This document shows, in pieces, positions 1 through 6,597 of a DNA stretch of 42,856 nt. The notes under the pieces were generated by a model, which did not search any database, was not told where the DNA came from, and was given only the letters and a program-made list of their open reading frames with translations. The first letter of the stretch is position 1, and each line of letters opens with the position of its first letter. Source of the stretch: CAZLYF01 sp964586835 (GTDB taxonomy: Bacteria; Bacillota; Clostridia; Christensenellales; Aristaeellaceae); the NCBI GenBank assembly GCA_964586835.1, contig CAZPIC010000021.1:1-42856 (forward strand). The letters are read 5' to 3'. A program made the position numbers and the translations under genes.

Positions 1-460
1 ATCATTTCCGGTTGGATCTCGCTTAGCCTTCTGTCCGTTATTATAGCATGGAGCCTGTGTCGATCGGTTTGGTCTGCACCCTTTCCTCTCTTTCCATACT
101 CTTGCCCTGCATAAAAGTCAAGACCCCCGTCCGACGTCCTCCTGCGCCCCTGCATGCCTGTCGCCAAAGCCATCTGATGGCCAACGGCCGGATCGGGGGC
201 TGTGGATAGCTAAAGGACATGCTGCAAAAGACCGGAGAAAGATGCCAAAACGCAGGTCCTGTTCTCCTGGAGGGGCAGCCTTCTTCTCCATAAAAAAGGG
301 AAGCAATCCGCCTGCAGGAAGGGCCCTGCCAGCGTTCGAGCCCTTGAAAGGGGCTGAGGGAACCCCACGTTGAGACCCGCCAGACCCTGCAGACACAGGG
401 ACGGCCTGAGCTGCGTCCGGCACAGCTGCCTGTCGGTGCAGGCGCACACCGGGCGCATCT
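1..460. other. Non-coding stretch at the left edge
   Basis: I see no convincing gene here. Reading frames that cross it lack a ribosome site and a recognisable product. The only signals are a possible minus-strand extended -10 box near position 45 and the T-run of the terminator that ends at 503. A gene to the left of the window probably uses the promoter. Confidence 0.5.
40..48 (-). promoter_or_regulatory. Candidate extended -10 promoter reading leftward
   Basis: On the minus strand this reads TGCTATAAT, a perfect -10 hexamer with the TGn extension. The -35 position 17 bp upstream (63-68, ACCGAT) is poor, so the call rests on the extended -10. The same TGC-TATAAT form precedes several other minus-strand genes in this window. 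Its target would lie outside the window. Confidence 0.4.
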
Positions 461-503
461 AAAAGGGCGGGAGACCGGCGCCTTCGCGCCTGTTCTCCCG
501 CCC
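461..503 (-). terminator. Rho-independent terminator of the Big_2/LRR gene
   Basis: On the minus strand a 10-bp outer stem (arms 494-503 and 465-474) encloses a second GC-rich stem (477-481 with 486-490). It is followed by four T residues (complement of 461-464). It begins 17 nt after the stop codon at 521. Confidence 0.85.
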
Positions 504-520
504 CTGCCCTCCGGGCGCCC

Positions 521-2188
521 TTAGAATACGCTGTCCACCTGATCAACCACCACGCTGCCCCTCTGGTCGGTCACCTTGAGGACCAGGGTGAAGGGGGTTC
601 CCTGCAGGGGCTCATAGGTCACCATTTCAATGCTGCCACGGTTGCCACCCTGTACATGGCTGGTGACACCCGGCATTGAGGCCTTGATCGCATAGGGAGG
701 ATAGCCGCCGATGAGGTTGAAGGTAAAACTGGTCTTGGTGGTATACACCGTACCGCTCGAACGCGGAACGCTGCTGTGCTCGCTGCTGACACCCGTGATC
801 GTCAAGCTAAGCGGGGGCACGGGCGTCGGCACTGGCGTCGGACCCGGCAGCCTCACCACCTTGATCTCGCGTGCCACAGCCTTTCTGCTGCCATCGGCAG
901 CGGTCGCCGTGATGGTGGCGCGCCCCGTTTTCACCGCGGTGAGCAGGCCGTATTCGTCCACCGATACGATGTGCGGGGCAGAACTCCTCCAGGTCACCTC
1001 CTGCCGGGCTACAGCAGGCTCGACCTTTGCGTCCAGCTGAAAGGAGTTGCGCCCTGTGGTCAGGTCGATCTGGGGCAGCTCGCGCTCAAACACTGGCTCG
1101 TCCCCAAGCAGCATGAGCACTGCTGTGGCGGCAGGATAGACCGCAAGGGGCAGGGTGTCGGAGACGCCGGACCCATCACCCGCTGTGGCGGTGATCATCA
1201 CCGTCTTGCGCTCATCCACTGCCCTGACGGTCACCGTCCCTTGCCTGTTGACCCGGGCCACCTGCTCGTCCGAGCTTGTCCAGACCAGACCGCGCGCGTC
1301 CGCCTCCTCGGGAAATACGTTTGCAGAGAGCTTCACCTGCTGGCCCGCAGAGGCCTCCTTCGGGCCACTGATGGAAACCAGGGCCACCAGAGTGGATACG
1401 TTGATGTTCACCGACGCGGACTTCCTGCTGCCGTCCTTCGCAGTCGCCGTGATGGTACTCCGCCCCTTCTTCAGCCCCGTCACCAAACCATCCTTGTCTA
1501 CTGTGGCAACTGCGGGCCTGGAGCTTGCCCATTCCACGCCCGCCCAGGGGTTTTCGGGTTCGGTCAAAGCGGAGAGGGACAGGGTACGGTCCTCCGCGTT
1601 TAAGTCAATGCCCAGAATTTCCCCCTCAAACGGGACGTCCTCGAAAAAAAGCATGACGGTGGCCGTGGGCTCAAGCTGCACAAAGGGAATCTTGCGACGG
1701 CGGGCCAGATCTTCGGCCTTGCTGCCCGCAAACCCCTCAAAAGACAGCGCAGGGCAGTTTTCAAAGGCGGTCGCATGGATGTCCGTCACAGTCCTCGGGA
1801 CGCGGACAACCTTTAATAGCTCGCAGTCTGCGAAGGCCTTCTTTTCGATGCTTCGAAGCCCCGCGGGAAGATGCACGCTTTCAAGCTCAGCCAGGCCCTT
1901 GAACGCGGAAGATCCTATCTTCAGCACGCCATCGGAAAGCTGAACGCGCCTGAGGCCACTGGCCTTCACAAACGCACTGGCGGCGATGGCCGTGACAGGA
2001 ACCCCCCCCAGTTCAGACGGAATCACAAGCTCCGTTTCTTTCCCTCTGTATCCGGTGATGGTCGCCTGTTTCCTCTTGACATCATACACGAAGCCATCCT
2101 TCGTCGCCCCCTGGGCAACCGGCATCATGGCTAAGAGGACGCTCAACAGAAGAATCGCGGCCATGCCGCCTGTCAGCACCTTTTTCAT
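521..2188 (-). CDS. Secreted BspA-type leucine-rich repeat / Big_2 surface protein
   Basis: The 555-residue product is probably exported and may act at the cell surface; its ligand is unknown. Residues 1-28 form a signal peptide (MKK, hydrophobic core, VAQGA). Residues about 33-172 are LRR_5 (BspA) repeats, seen as recurring I-x-x-x-A-F and L-x-x-V-x-L/V-P blocks. Three Big_2 immunoglobulin-like domains follow, with repeated V-x-W-x-S-S and G-x-A-T-I-T-A-T-A-x-D-G motifs. A Pro/Thr-rich linker (PTPVPTPVPP) leads to a C-terminal all-beta domain of about 90 residues that I do not recognise. I see no LPXTG anchor or SLH domain, so attachment is unclear. The start at 2188 is chosen because the signal peptide begins there and a GAGG site lies 7 nt upstream. 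The longer frame to 2251 has no such support. Confidence 0.85.
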   Translation of the reverse strand: MKKVLTGGMAAILLLSVLLAMMPVAQGATKDGFVYDVKRKQATITGYRGKETELVIPSELGGVPVTAIAASAFVKASGLRRVQLSDGVLKIGSSAFKGLAELESVHLPAGLRSIEKKAFADCELLKVVRVPRTVTDIHATAFENCPALSFEGFAGSKAEDLARRRKIPFVQLEPTATVMLFFEDVPFEGEILGIDLNAEDRTLSLSALTEPENPWAGVEWASSRPAVATVDKDGLVTGLKKGRSTITATAKDGSRKSASVNINVSTLVALVSISGPKEASAGQQVKLSANVFPEEADARGLVWTSSDEQVARVNRQGTVTVRAVDERKTVMITATAGDGSGVSDTLPLAVYPAATAVLMLLGDEPVFERELPQIDLTTGRNSFQLDAKVEPAVARQEVTWRSSAPHIVSVDEYGLLTAVKTGRATITATAADGSRKAVAREIKVVRLPGPTPVPTPVPPLSLTITGVSSEHSSVPRSSGTVYTTKTSFTFNLIGGYPPYAIKASMPGVTSHVQGGNRGSIEMVTYEPLQGTPFTLVLKVTDQRGSVVVDQVDSVF

Positions 2189-2293
2189 GAACAACCTCAC
2201 TCTCTGTCTCGTTGGCGTTTTCCTTAGGGTATCCGCGGCAAAGCCTAACATATTTCCCCTCTGCGAACAAGACCTTAGGCATAGGCTGTCGGA

Positions 2294-2321
2294 TTGACAA
2301 AGCCCTCTGCAGGCATATAAT
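2294..2321 (+). promoter_or_regulatory. Sigma-A promoter of the LCP gene
   Basis: TTGACA at 2294-2299 and TATAAT at 2316-2321, both perfect consensus, separated by 16 bp. The gene starts at 2366, giving a leader of roughly 40 nt. Confidence 0.85.
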
Positions 2322-2365
2322 CAAGGCCTGAATGGCCTGCCTGAAAAGGCCCTGTGGGGGAGTTC

Positions 2366-3223
2366 ATGAGAAGCCTTTTTTCTCTTTTTGTCGCAGTCTT
2401 GCTGTGCCTGACGGTGTCCGCCAAGGGGGCTTCAGAAGACCCCATCAGCGTGCTGCTGCTTGGAACGGATGATTTTGTCCTCTCCGTCACGGGCAAGGAG
2501 GAGGTCAGCCGCGCAGACGTCATCCTGGTACTGAGCGCGGGCGGAACGGCGGGGTCGCTGAAGCTTTTGAACATAGAACGGGACTATCTGGTGGACCTTC
2601 CCGAGGGCCATGGACTCAACAAGCTGTGTACAGCCACCTACTTCGGCGGCCCACAGATGGGGCTTGACGCGGTCAACGCCCTGTTTGGGCTTGAACTGTC
2701 CCTCTATGTCCAGGTAGACATCGACAGCGCCATCAGCATCATAGACCTCTTCGGCGGCATCCAGGTGGAGATCTTTGAAGACGAGCTGGATGTCATCCTG
2801 TATCCGCCCTTTGACAACGACTACGTGTTTGACCATGCCGGCGTGCACACCCTGAGCGGGTACGAGGCCCTGGCCGTCATCCGCTCGCGCGACCACCGCA
2901 TCGACGTCATTGAATCCAACCGGGGCCGCAACGAGCGCCAGCTCCGCGTCCTCAACGCGTGTATGGATCTGTTTAACCGGATGGAACCTGGAGAGAAGCT
3001 TGACTTCATCAGCAGCGTCTTGCCCCTGATCCGCACCAATATCTCCTTGGGAGAACTGCTGCCCCTCGCCCTCACGGCGCTGGGCAGCGATATCAATCAG
3101 CTTGAATACAGGCGCAGTCCGGAGAGCAGCTACCAGACAAAGACCGTCAATATGCACAGGGTCATCGTGGTCGACAACATAGAGGAAGAGGCTGCAGCTG
3201 TCCGGGCCTTTCTATACGACTGA
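2366..3223 (+). CDS. LytR-CpsA-Psr (LCP) family protein
   Basis: LCP proteins transfer lipid-linked glycopolymers such as teichoic acid or capsule to peptidoglycan outside the membrane. The sequence shows the family landmarks: LLLGTDD near the start of the domain, SRADVILVLS, an I-x-R-D strand, LNKLCTATYFGG, a V-D-I...I-I-D-x-F-G-G-I block, HTLSGYEALAVIRSR and RNERQLRVL near the end. The N-terminus is a signal peptide (MRSLFSLFVAVLLCLTVSAKGA) rather than the longer membrane anchor with a cytoplasmic tail usual in the family, and the protein is short at 285 residues. ATG 2366 is preferred over GTG 2354 because the G-rich ribosome site lies between them. It converges with the gene at 3246 with a 22-nt gap. 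The exact glycopolymer substrate cannot be told. Confidence 0.82.
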   Translation: MRSLFSLFVAVLLCLTVSAKGASEDPISVLLLGTDDFVLSVTGKEEVSRADVILVLSAGGTAGSLKLLNIERDYLVDLPEGHGLNKLCTATYFGGPQMGLDAVNALFGLELSLYVQVDIDSAISIIDLFGGIQVEIFEDELDVILYPPFDNDYVFDHAGVHTLSGYEALAVIRSRDHRIDVIESNRGRNERQLRVLNACMDLFNRMEPGEKLDFISSVLPLIRTNISLGELLPLALTALGSDINQLEYRRSPESSYQTKTVNMHRVIVVDNIEEEAAAVRAFLYD

Positions 3224-3245
3224 AGCTCGGACGCCCGCCACGCGC

Positions 3246-4307
3246 TCAGAACGGATAAAAGTCGATGCTCGGATTGTCGCTGCCGCCGGGGTGCAGCACG
3301 ATGAACAGGTCCTCCGTAGACCAGGTCGCCTCTCCCGTTTCGCTCAGGGTAATGGGGTCTGAATAACGCGTGTACAGCGACACAAAGGCAGCGTAGTATG
3401 CTTCCTCCTCTTCAAGGAGGAAGCGTCTTTGTGTCAGGGCGCCCTCTTCGAAGAGATACTCAAGGGTGGTGGGCAGGCGATAGAGGATATAGTCCTCCAC
3501 CGTCACCTTTCCCTCGCGCAGAGGCACGCCTGTCCGCCCGCTGAGCTCGTCGGGGGAAGAACCCCATGCGACGTCATCGAGGGCCTCCTCGTTCATGGCC
3601 TCAAGCCCTGTGGGATCCGACCCGGGCACACCATGTATGTACGCAGTCCTTGACTGATAGTCGTCCGTATACTCCCGGGACAAGCGTGACAGGCGCCACT
3701 GGTCGTCAAGCCTTAAAAAGCAATACCGTTCAATGAAGGGTTCCCCCTCCTCGTCCCAGGAGCGAAAGGACAGCACCCGGTAGGGTGTCCTGTGCCCGTC
3801 GACCCGGACGGTGTACGCTGTGTATCCCTCCGCCAGGGCGCGGGTGTCGGCCTCCTCAAAGCCCTCCGCCGCGCCAAGGCTAGAAAAGCCCTCCTCGCCC
3901 ATGAACCCGCCGAGGATGCCGACCGCCTTGCGCAGCTCCTCGCCCTGAAGCGCTGAGAGCTGCCCAGCGTACGCCTCCAGACCGCCCCCGTAGGAGAGGG
4001 CGCCGGGCGTCCCTTCCTGAAGCGCGGTATCCCCCAGGATGTTTGTAAGGACGGTCTCAAGGTCCGGCATATCCGCCGCGTTCAGCTCAAAGCGGTTTGC
4101 GTACAGCCCCCGATAGGGCGACGCGGGGTCAACGATGTCGTAGTACACATAGCCATAGATGGCAAAGTAGGGCGCTCCGTTGACGATGCGAAACTGGATC
4201 ACTTCGCCGACTTCCGGATGCGAAAAATCGACGTCTTCAGGCACAAGCGCGCTCGCGTAGAGCACCGCGATCACCGCAGCCAGCACACACAGCAGGGTTC
4301 TTTTCAT
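3246..4307 (-). CDS. Exported protein of unknown function
   Basis: I do not recognise this 353-residue protein. It starts MKRTLLCVLAAVIAVLYASALV, a signal peptide or N-terminal membrane segment without a clear lipobox. The rest is acidic and hydrophilic, rich in Tyr, Glu and Asp, with no further membrane segment, suggesting an extracytoplasmic domain. The start at 4307 follows a GGAG site about 9 nt upstream. The GTG at 4322 would add five residues before the signal sequence. A weak promoter (TTGGTC, 16 bp, TAAATA on the minus strand, about 4330-4357) lies between it and xylB. It faces the LCP gene tail to tail. Confidence 0.65.
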   Translation of the reverse strand: MKRTLLCVLAAVIAVLYASALVPEDVDFSHPEVGEVIQFRIVNGAPYFAIYGYVYYDIVDPASPYRGLYANRFELNAADMPDLETVLTNILGDTALQEGTPGALSYGGGLEAYAGQLSALQGEELRKAVGILGGFMGEEGFSSLGAAEGFEEADTRALAEGYTAYTVRVDGHRTPYRVLSFRSWDEEGEPFIERYCFLRLDDQWRLSRLSREYTDDYQSRTAYIHGVPGSDPTGLEAMNEEALDDVAWGSSPDELSGRTGVPLREGKVTVEDYILYRLPTTLEYLFEEGALTQRRFLLEEEEAYYAAFVSLYTRYSDPITLSETGEATWSTEDLFIVLHPGGSDNPSIDFYPF

Positions 4308-4364
4308 CGCACATTTCTCCACAGCATGACGTATTTAGACAGCCTTATCCCCGGACCAACGCTG

Positions 4365-5885
4365 CTATTCCAGCGCTGCAAGCTCGGCAAAAGACTCTTT
4401 AAGCGCTGGGTACAGTCTGCGGTACAGCGCATGAAGCCTGCGGTACCGCTCTGTGCTGGCGGGGTCGGGAGCCTGCGTCTGTCCGTACTGGATAACAGCG
4501 CTGCAGGCCTCCGGCAACGAGCTGAAGATCCCGGTGGCCACCGCAGCCAGCAAACCGGCCCCGAGAGCTGCGCCCTCTCCCCGGATGGTCCTAAGCGGAA
4601 GGCCAAACAGGTCTGCCAGCATCTTCCGCCAAAGAGGACTGACGCTGCCGCCCCCGGTCACGACCATGGCCTCCACAGGGACCTGCATTTCCCGGAGCAC
4701 GTCCATGCAGTCTGCCAGCGAGAAGGCGACGCCCTCCAGGACCGCCCGCAGCAGATGCGCCTTGCCATGCACAGCGGACAGGCCAAAGAAGACCCCCCTG
4801 GCGTTGGCATCCTTGTGTGGGGTTCTTTCTCCCATCAGGTAGGGGACAAAGAACAGCCGGTCAGACCCGATGGGCACCGCCTCGGCCTCCTGGTCCATCA
4901 GGCGATAGACCCCCGTCTGAAGAAGGCCCGCCACCTCCTTTTCAGCCTGGCAGAAATGGTCCCTGAACCACTTGAGCGAAAGGCCCGCCGCCTGGGTCAC
5001 GCCCATGACATGCCACGCGCCTGGCACAGCACAGCAGAAGGTGTGCACACGCCCTAAGGTGTCGATGACAGGGCTGTCCGTGTGGGCGTAAACCACGCCC
5101 GAGGTCCCGATAGTGGTAAACGCCTGCCCCTGGCGCACAATGCCCGTGCCGACCGCTGCGGCGGCATTGTCCCCCGCACCCCCGGCCACGACTGTCCCCA
5201 CAGCCAGGCCCGTCTGCTCAGCGGCTCCGGCATGGACCTTCCCGGTGACCTCCTGGGATTCGTAAACCTGGCCCAGCAGAGCGCAGTCGATGGAAAGGGC
5301 ATCGAGCACCTCGTCCGACCAGCGCCGTGCGGGCACATCCAGCAGCTGCATGCCGCTGGCGTCGGAGACCTCGGTGGCAAACTCACCCGTAAGCTTGTAG
5401 CGGATATAGTCCTTGGGCAAAAGGATATGCCTGCACCGCGCATAGACCTCCGGCTCGTTTTCCCGCACCCACAGGATCTTTCCCGCCGTGAACCCCGTCA
5501 GCGCTGGATTGGCGGTGATGCGGATCAGGCGCTCCGCTCCGACCCGCTCGGTGATCTCGTCACATTGTTTCTGGGTGCGCTGGTCGCACCAGATGATAGA
5601 GGGGCGCAGCACCTCCCCCTCGTCGTCGAGCATCACCAGCCCGTGCATCTGCCCGGACAAGCCCAGCCCGGCCACATCTTCCCCGCGCAGACCGCTTTGG
5701 GATAGCACGCTTCGAAGGCCTTCGCATACGGCTGCCCACCAGTCCGCAGGGTGTTGCTCTGCCCAGCCATTTCTGGGCTGGTACATCTCATATTCCGCTG
5801 TGTGTTCGGCGATGGCAGCGCCGGCTTCGTTGAACAGAACCGTCTTTGTTCCGGAGGTTCCCACATCTATTCCGATAAAGTGCAT
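4365..5885 (-). CDS. xylB: Xylulokinase (FGGY carbohydrate kinase)
   Basis: Phosphorylates D-xylulose to xylulose 5-phosphate in the cytoplasm, feeding the pentose phosphate pathway. The 506-residue length is normal for XylB. The FGGY N-domain opens with GIDVGTSGTKT (ATP phosphate loop). GQMHGLVMLD followed by IIWCDQRT is characteristic of xylulokinases within the family. The C-domain has GGAGDNAAAAVGTG with the catalytic-type Asp, and VTGGGSVSPLWRKMLAD near the adenine site. ATG 5885 is chosen because it begins the domain and follows GGGGAGGGG; the frame open to 5996 runs into the promoter. No xylose isomerase, regulator or transporter is adjacent, so this is a single-gene unit. A related pentulokinase specificity is possible but less likely. 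Confidence 0.88.
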   Translation of the reverse strand: MHFIGIDVGTSGTKTVLFNEAGAAIAEHTAEYEMYQPRNGWAEQHPADWWAAVCEGLRSVLSQSGLRGEDVAGLGLSGQMHGLVMLDDEGEVLRPSIIWCDQRTQKQCDEITERVGAERLIRITANPALTGFTAGKILWVRENEPEVYARCRHILLPKDYIRYKLTGEFATEVSDASGMQLLDVPARRWSDEVLDALSIDCALLGQVYESQEVTGKVHAGAAEQTGLAVGTVVAGGAGDNAAAAVGTGIVRQGQAFTTIGTSGVVYAHTDSPVIDTLGRVHTFCCAVPGAWHVMGVTQAAGLSLKWFRDHFCQAEKEVAGLLQTGVYRLMDQEAEAVPIGSDRLFFVPYLMGERTPHKDANARGVFFGLSAVHGKAHLLRAVLEGVAFSLADCMDVLREMQVPVEAMVVTGGGSVSPLWRKMLADLFGLPLRTIRGEGAALGAGLLAAVATGIFSSLPEACSAVIQYGQTQAPDPASTERYRRLHALYRRLYPALKESFAELAALE

Positions 5886-5967
5886 AGCCCCTCCCCCATC
5901 GCGGCATTCCGTGCGCCGGCAAGCCCCTCGATACGGACCCCAGGCGCCTTTGCCGTCAACTCCGCGG

Positions 5968-5996
5968 AATATAGCAGCCGGGGTGGGGATTGTCAA
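5968..5996 (-). promoter_or_regulatory. Promoter of xylB
   Basis: On the minus strand TTGACA (5996-5991), 17 bp, then TATATT (5973-5968) with the TGC extension. This is close to ideal sigma-A consensus. The hairpin array starts within a few bases of the -35 box, so the first hairpin (6001-6034) occupies the usual activator or UP-element position. Confidence 0.85.
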
Positions 5997-5997
5997 T

Positions 5998-6597
5998 GAG
6001 CACGGCCTGTAGCGCAGCCGCGCTACAGGCCGTGCGTGAAGAGCGCCCTGCGGGCGCGCGATGCGCGGCTGTGGCCGCGCGTGAAGAGCAACGCTCCGCG
6101 TTGCGTGAAGAGTAGTGCTTCACACTACGTGAAGAGCAGCACTGCGTGCTGCGTAAAGAGCGCCTGTGGGCGCGCGAAGTAGCGGCTGCGCTGCCCGTGA
6201 AGAGCCTATGCGTGGCAGTGGCCACGCGTAAAGAGCAACGCTTCGCGTTGCGTGAAGCAGCGGCTGCGCCGCCGTGAAGAGCAGCACTACGTGCTGCGTG
6301 AAGAAGTAGGGGTTTTTAAGCGCAGCGGGCGGGCCCGCTGCGCGGGAAGAGCAGTGTTTCGCACTGCGTAAAACATAGGGGTTACGGGGCTGAGAAATAG
6401 GCTAACCCCAACTCCGCAACTCGTTTACGAACTTCATTCCAGTTGCCGCGCATCGCGTACGCTGCGTAACTCTCATCTTCTTTCCGCGCCCGCAGGCGCT
6501 CTTCACGCAGTGCGGAGCACTGCTCTTCACGCAACGCGGAGCGTTGCTCTTCACGGCCGCAGAGCGGCCTCTTCACGCGCGGCTTCAGCCGCGCTTA
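5998..6597. repeat. Array of 19 linked hairpins with inverted orientation halves
   Basis: Short perfect palindromes are separated by the linker CGTGAAGAG. The forward half (6001-6367) has 14 hairpins: 6001-6034, 6043-6057, 6063-6080, 6088-6104, 6112-6128, 6136-6152, 6160-6173, 6182-6194 (one G-T pair), 6210-6227, 6235-6251, 6260-6272, 6281-6297, 6320-6343, 6351-6367. The reverse half (6486-6594) has five: 6486-6499, 6507-6523, 6531-6547, 6555-6569, 6577-6594, with the linker as CTCTTCACG. Exact forward linkers start at 6035, 6080, 6104, 6128, 6196 and 6273; reverse ones at 6499, 6523, 6547 and 6569; one-base variants fill other junctions. Common spacing is 24 nt. Arms differ between units but remain complementary, loops are mostly T-N-C, and some arms recur (GCAACGC at 6088, 6235, 6531). 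The array fills the gap between the stop codon at 6598 and the xylB -35 box. Function unknown. Confidence 0.9.
6368..6485. other. Central non-hairpin segment of the array
   Basis: This stretch of about 118 nt separates the forward and reverse hairpin sets and lacks the linker. It has an inverted repeat GGGGTTA (6378-6384) / TAACCCC (6403-6409) with an 18-nt spacer. TAGGGGTT at 6376-6383 also occurs at 6307-6314, so two hairpins are bracketed by direct copies. On the minus strand an open frame (6576-6382) runs from the reverse hairpins through this segment, ending in a tail that contains RGNWNEVRKRVAELG. I cannot say whether that is translated. Confidence 0.55.

Noticed and set aside
776..1603. 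Plus-strand gene antisense to the Big_2 protein
   Set aside because: No ribosome site or recognisable product; the minus-strand frame has a signal peptide, clear domains and a terminator.
5956..6225. Protein gene reading minus strand through the hairpin array
   Set aside because: The frame is low-complexity (Arg, Ser, Ala) from the palindromes, has no ribosome site and overlaps the xylB promoter.
5998..6597. CRISPR array
   Set aside because: The near-24-nt period suggested it, but the constant part is only 9 nt, the intervening parts are palindromes rather than spacers, orientation flips, and no cas gene is nearby.
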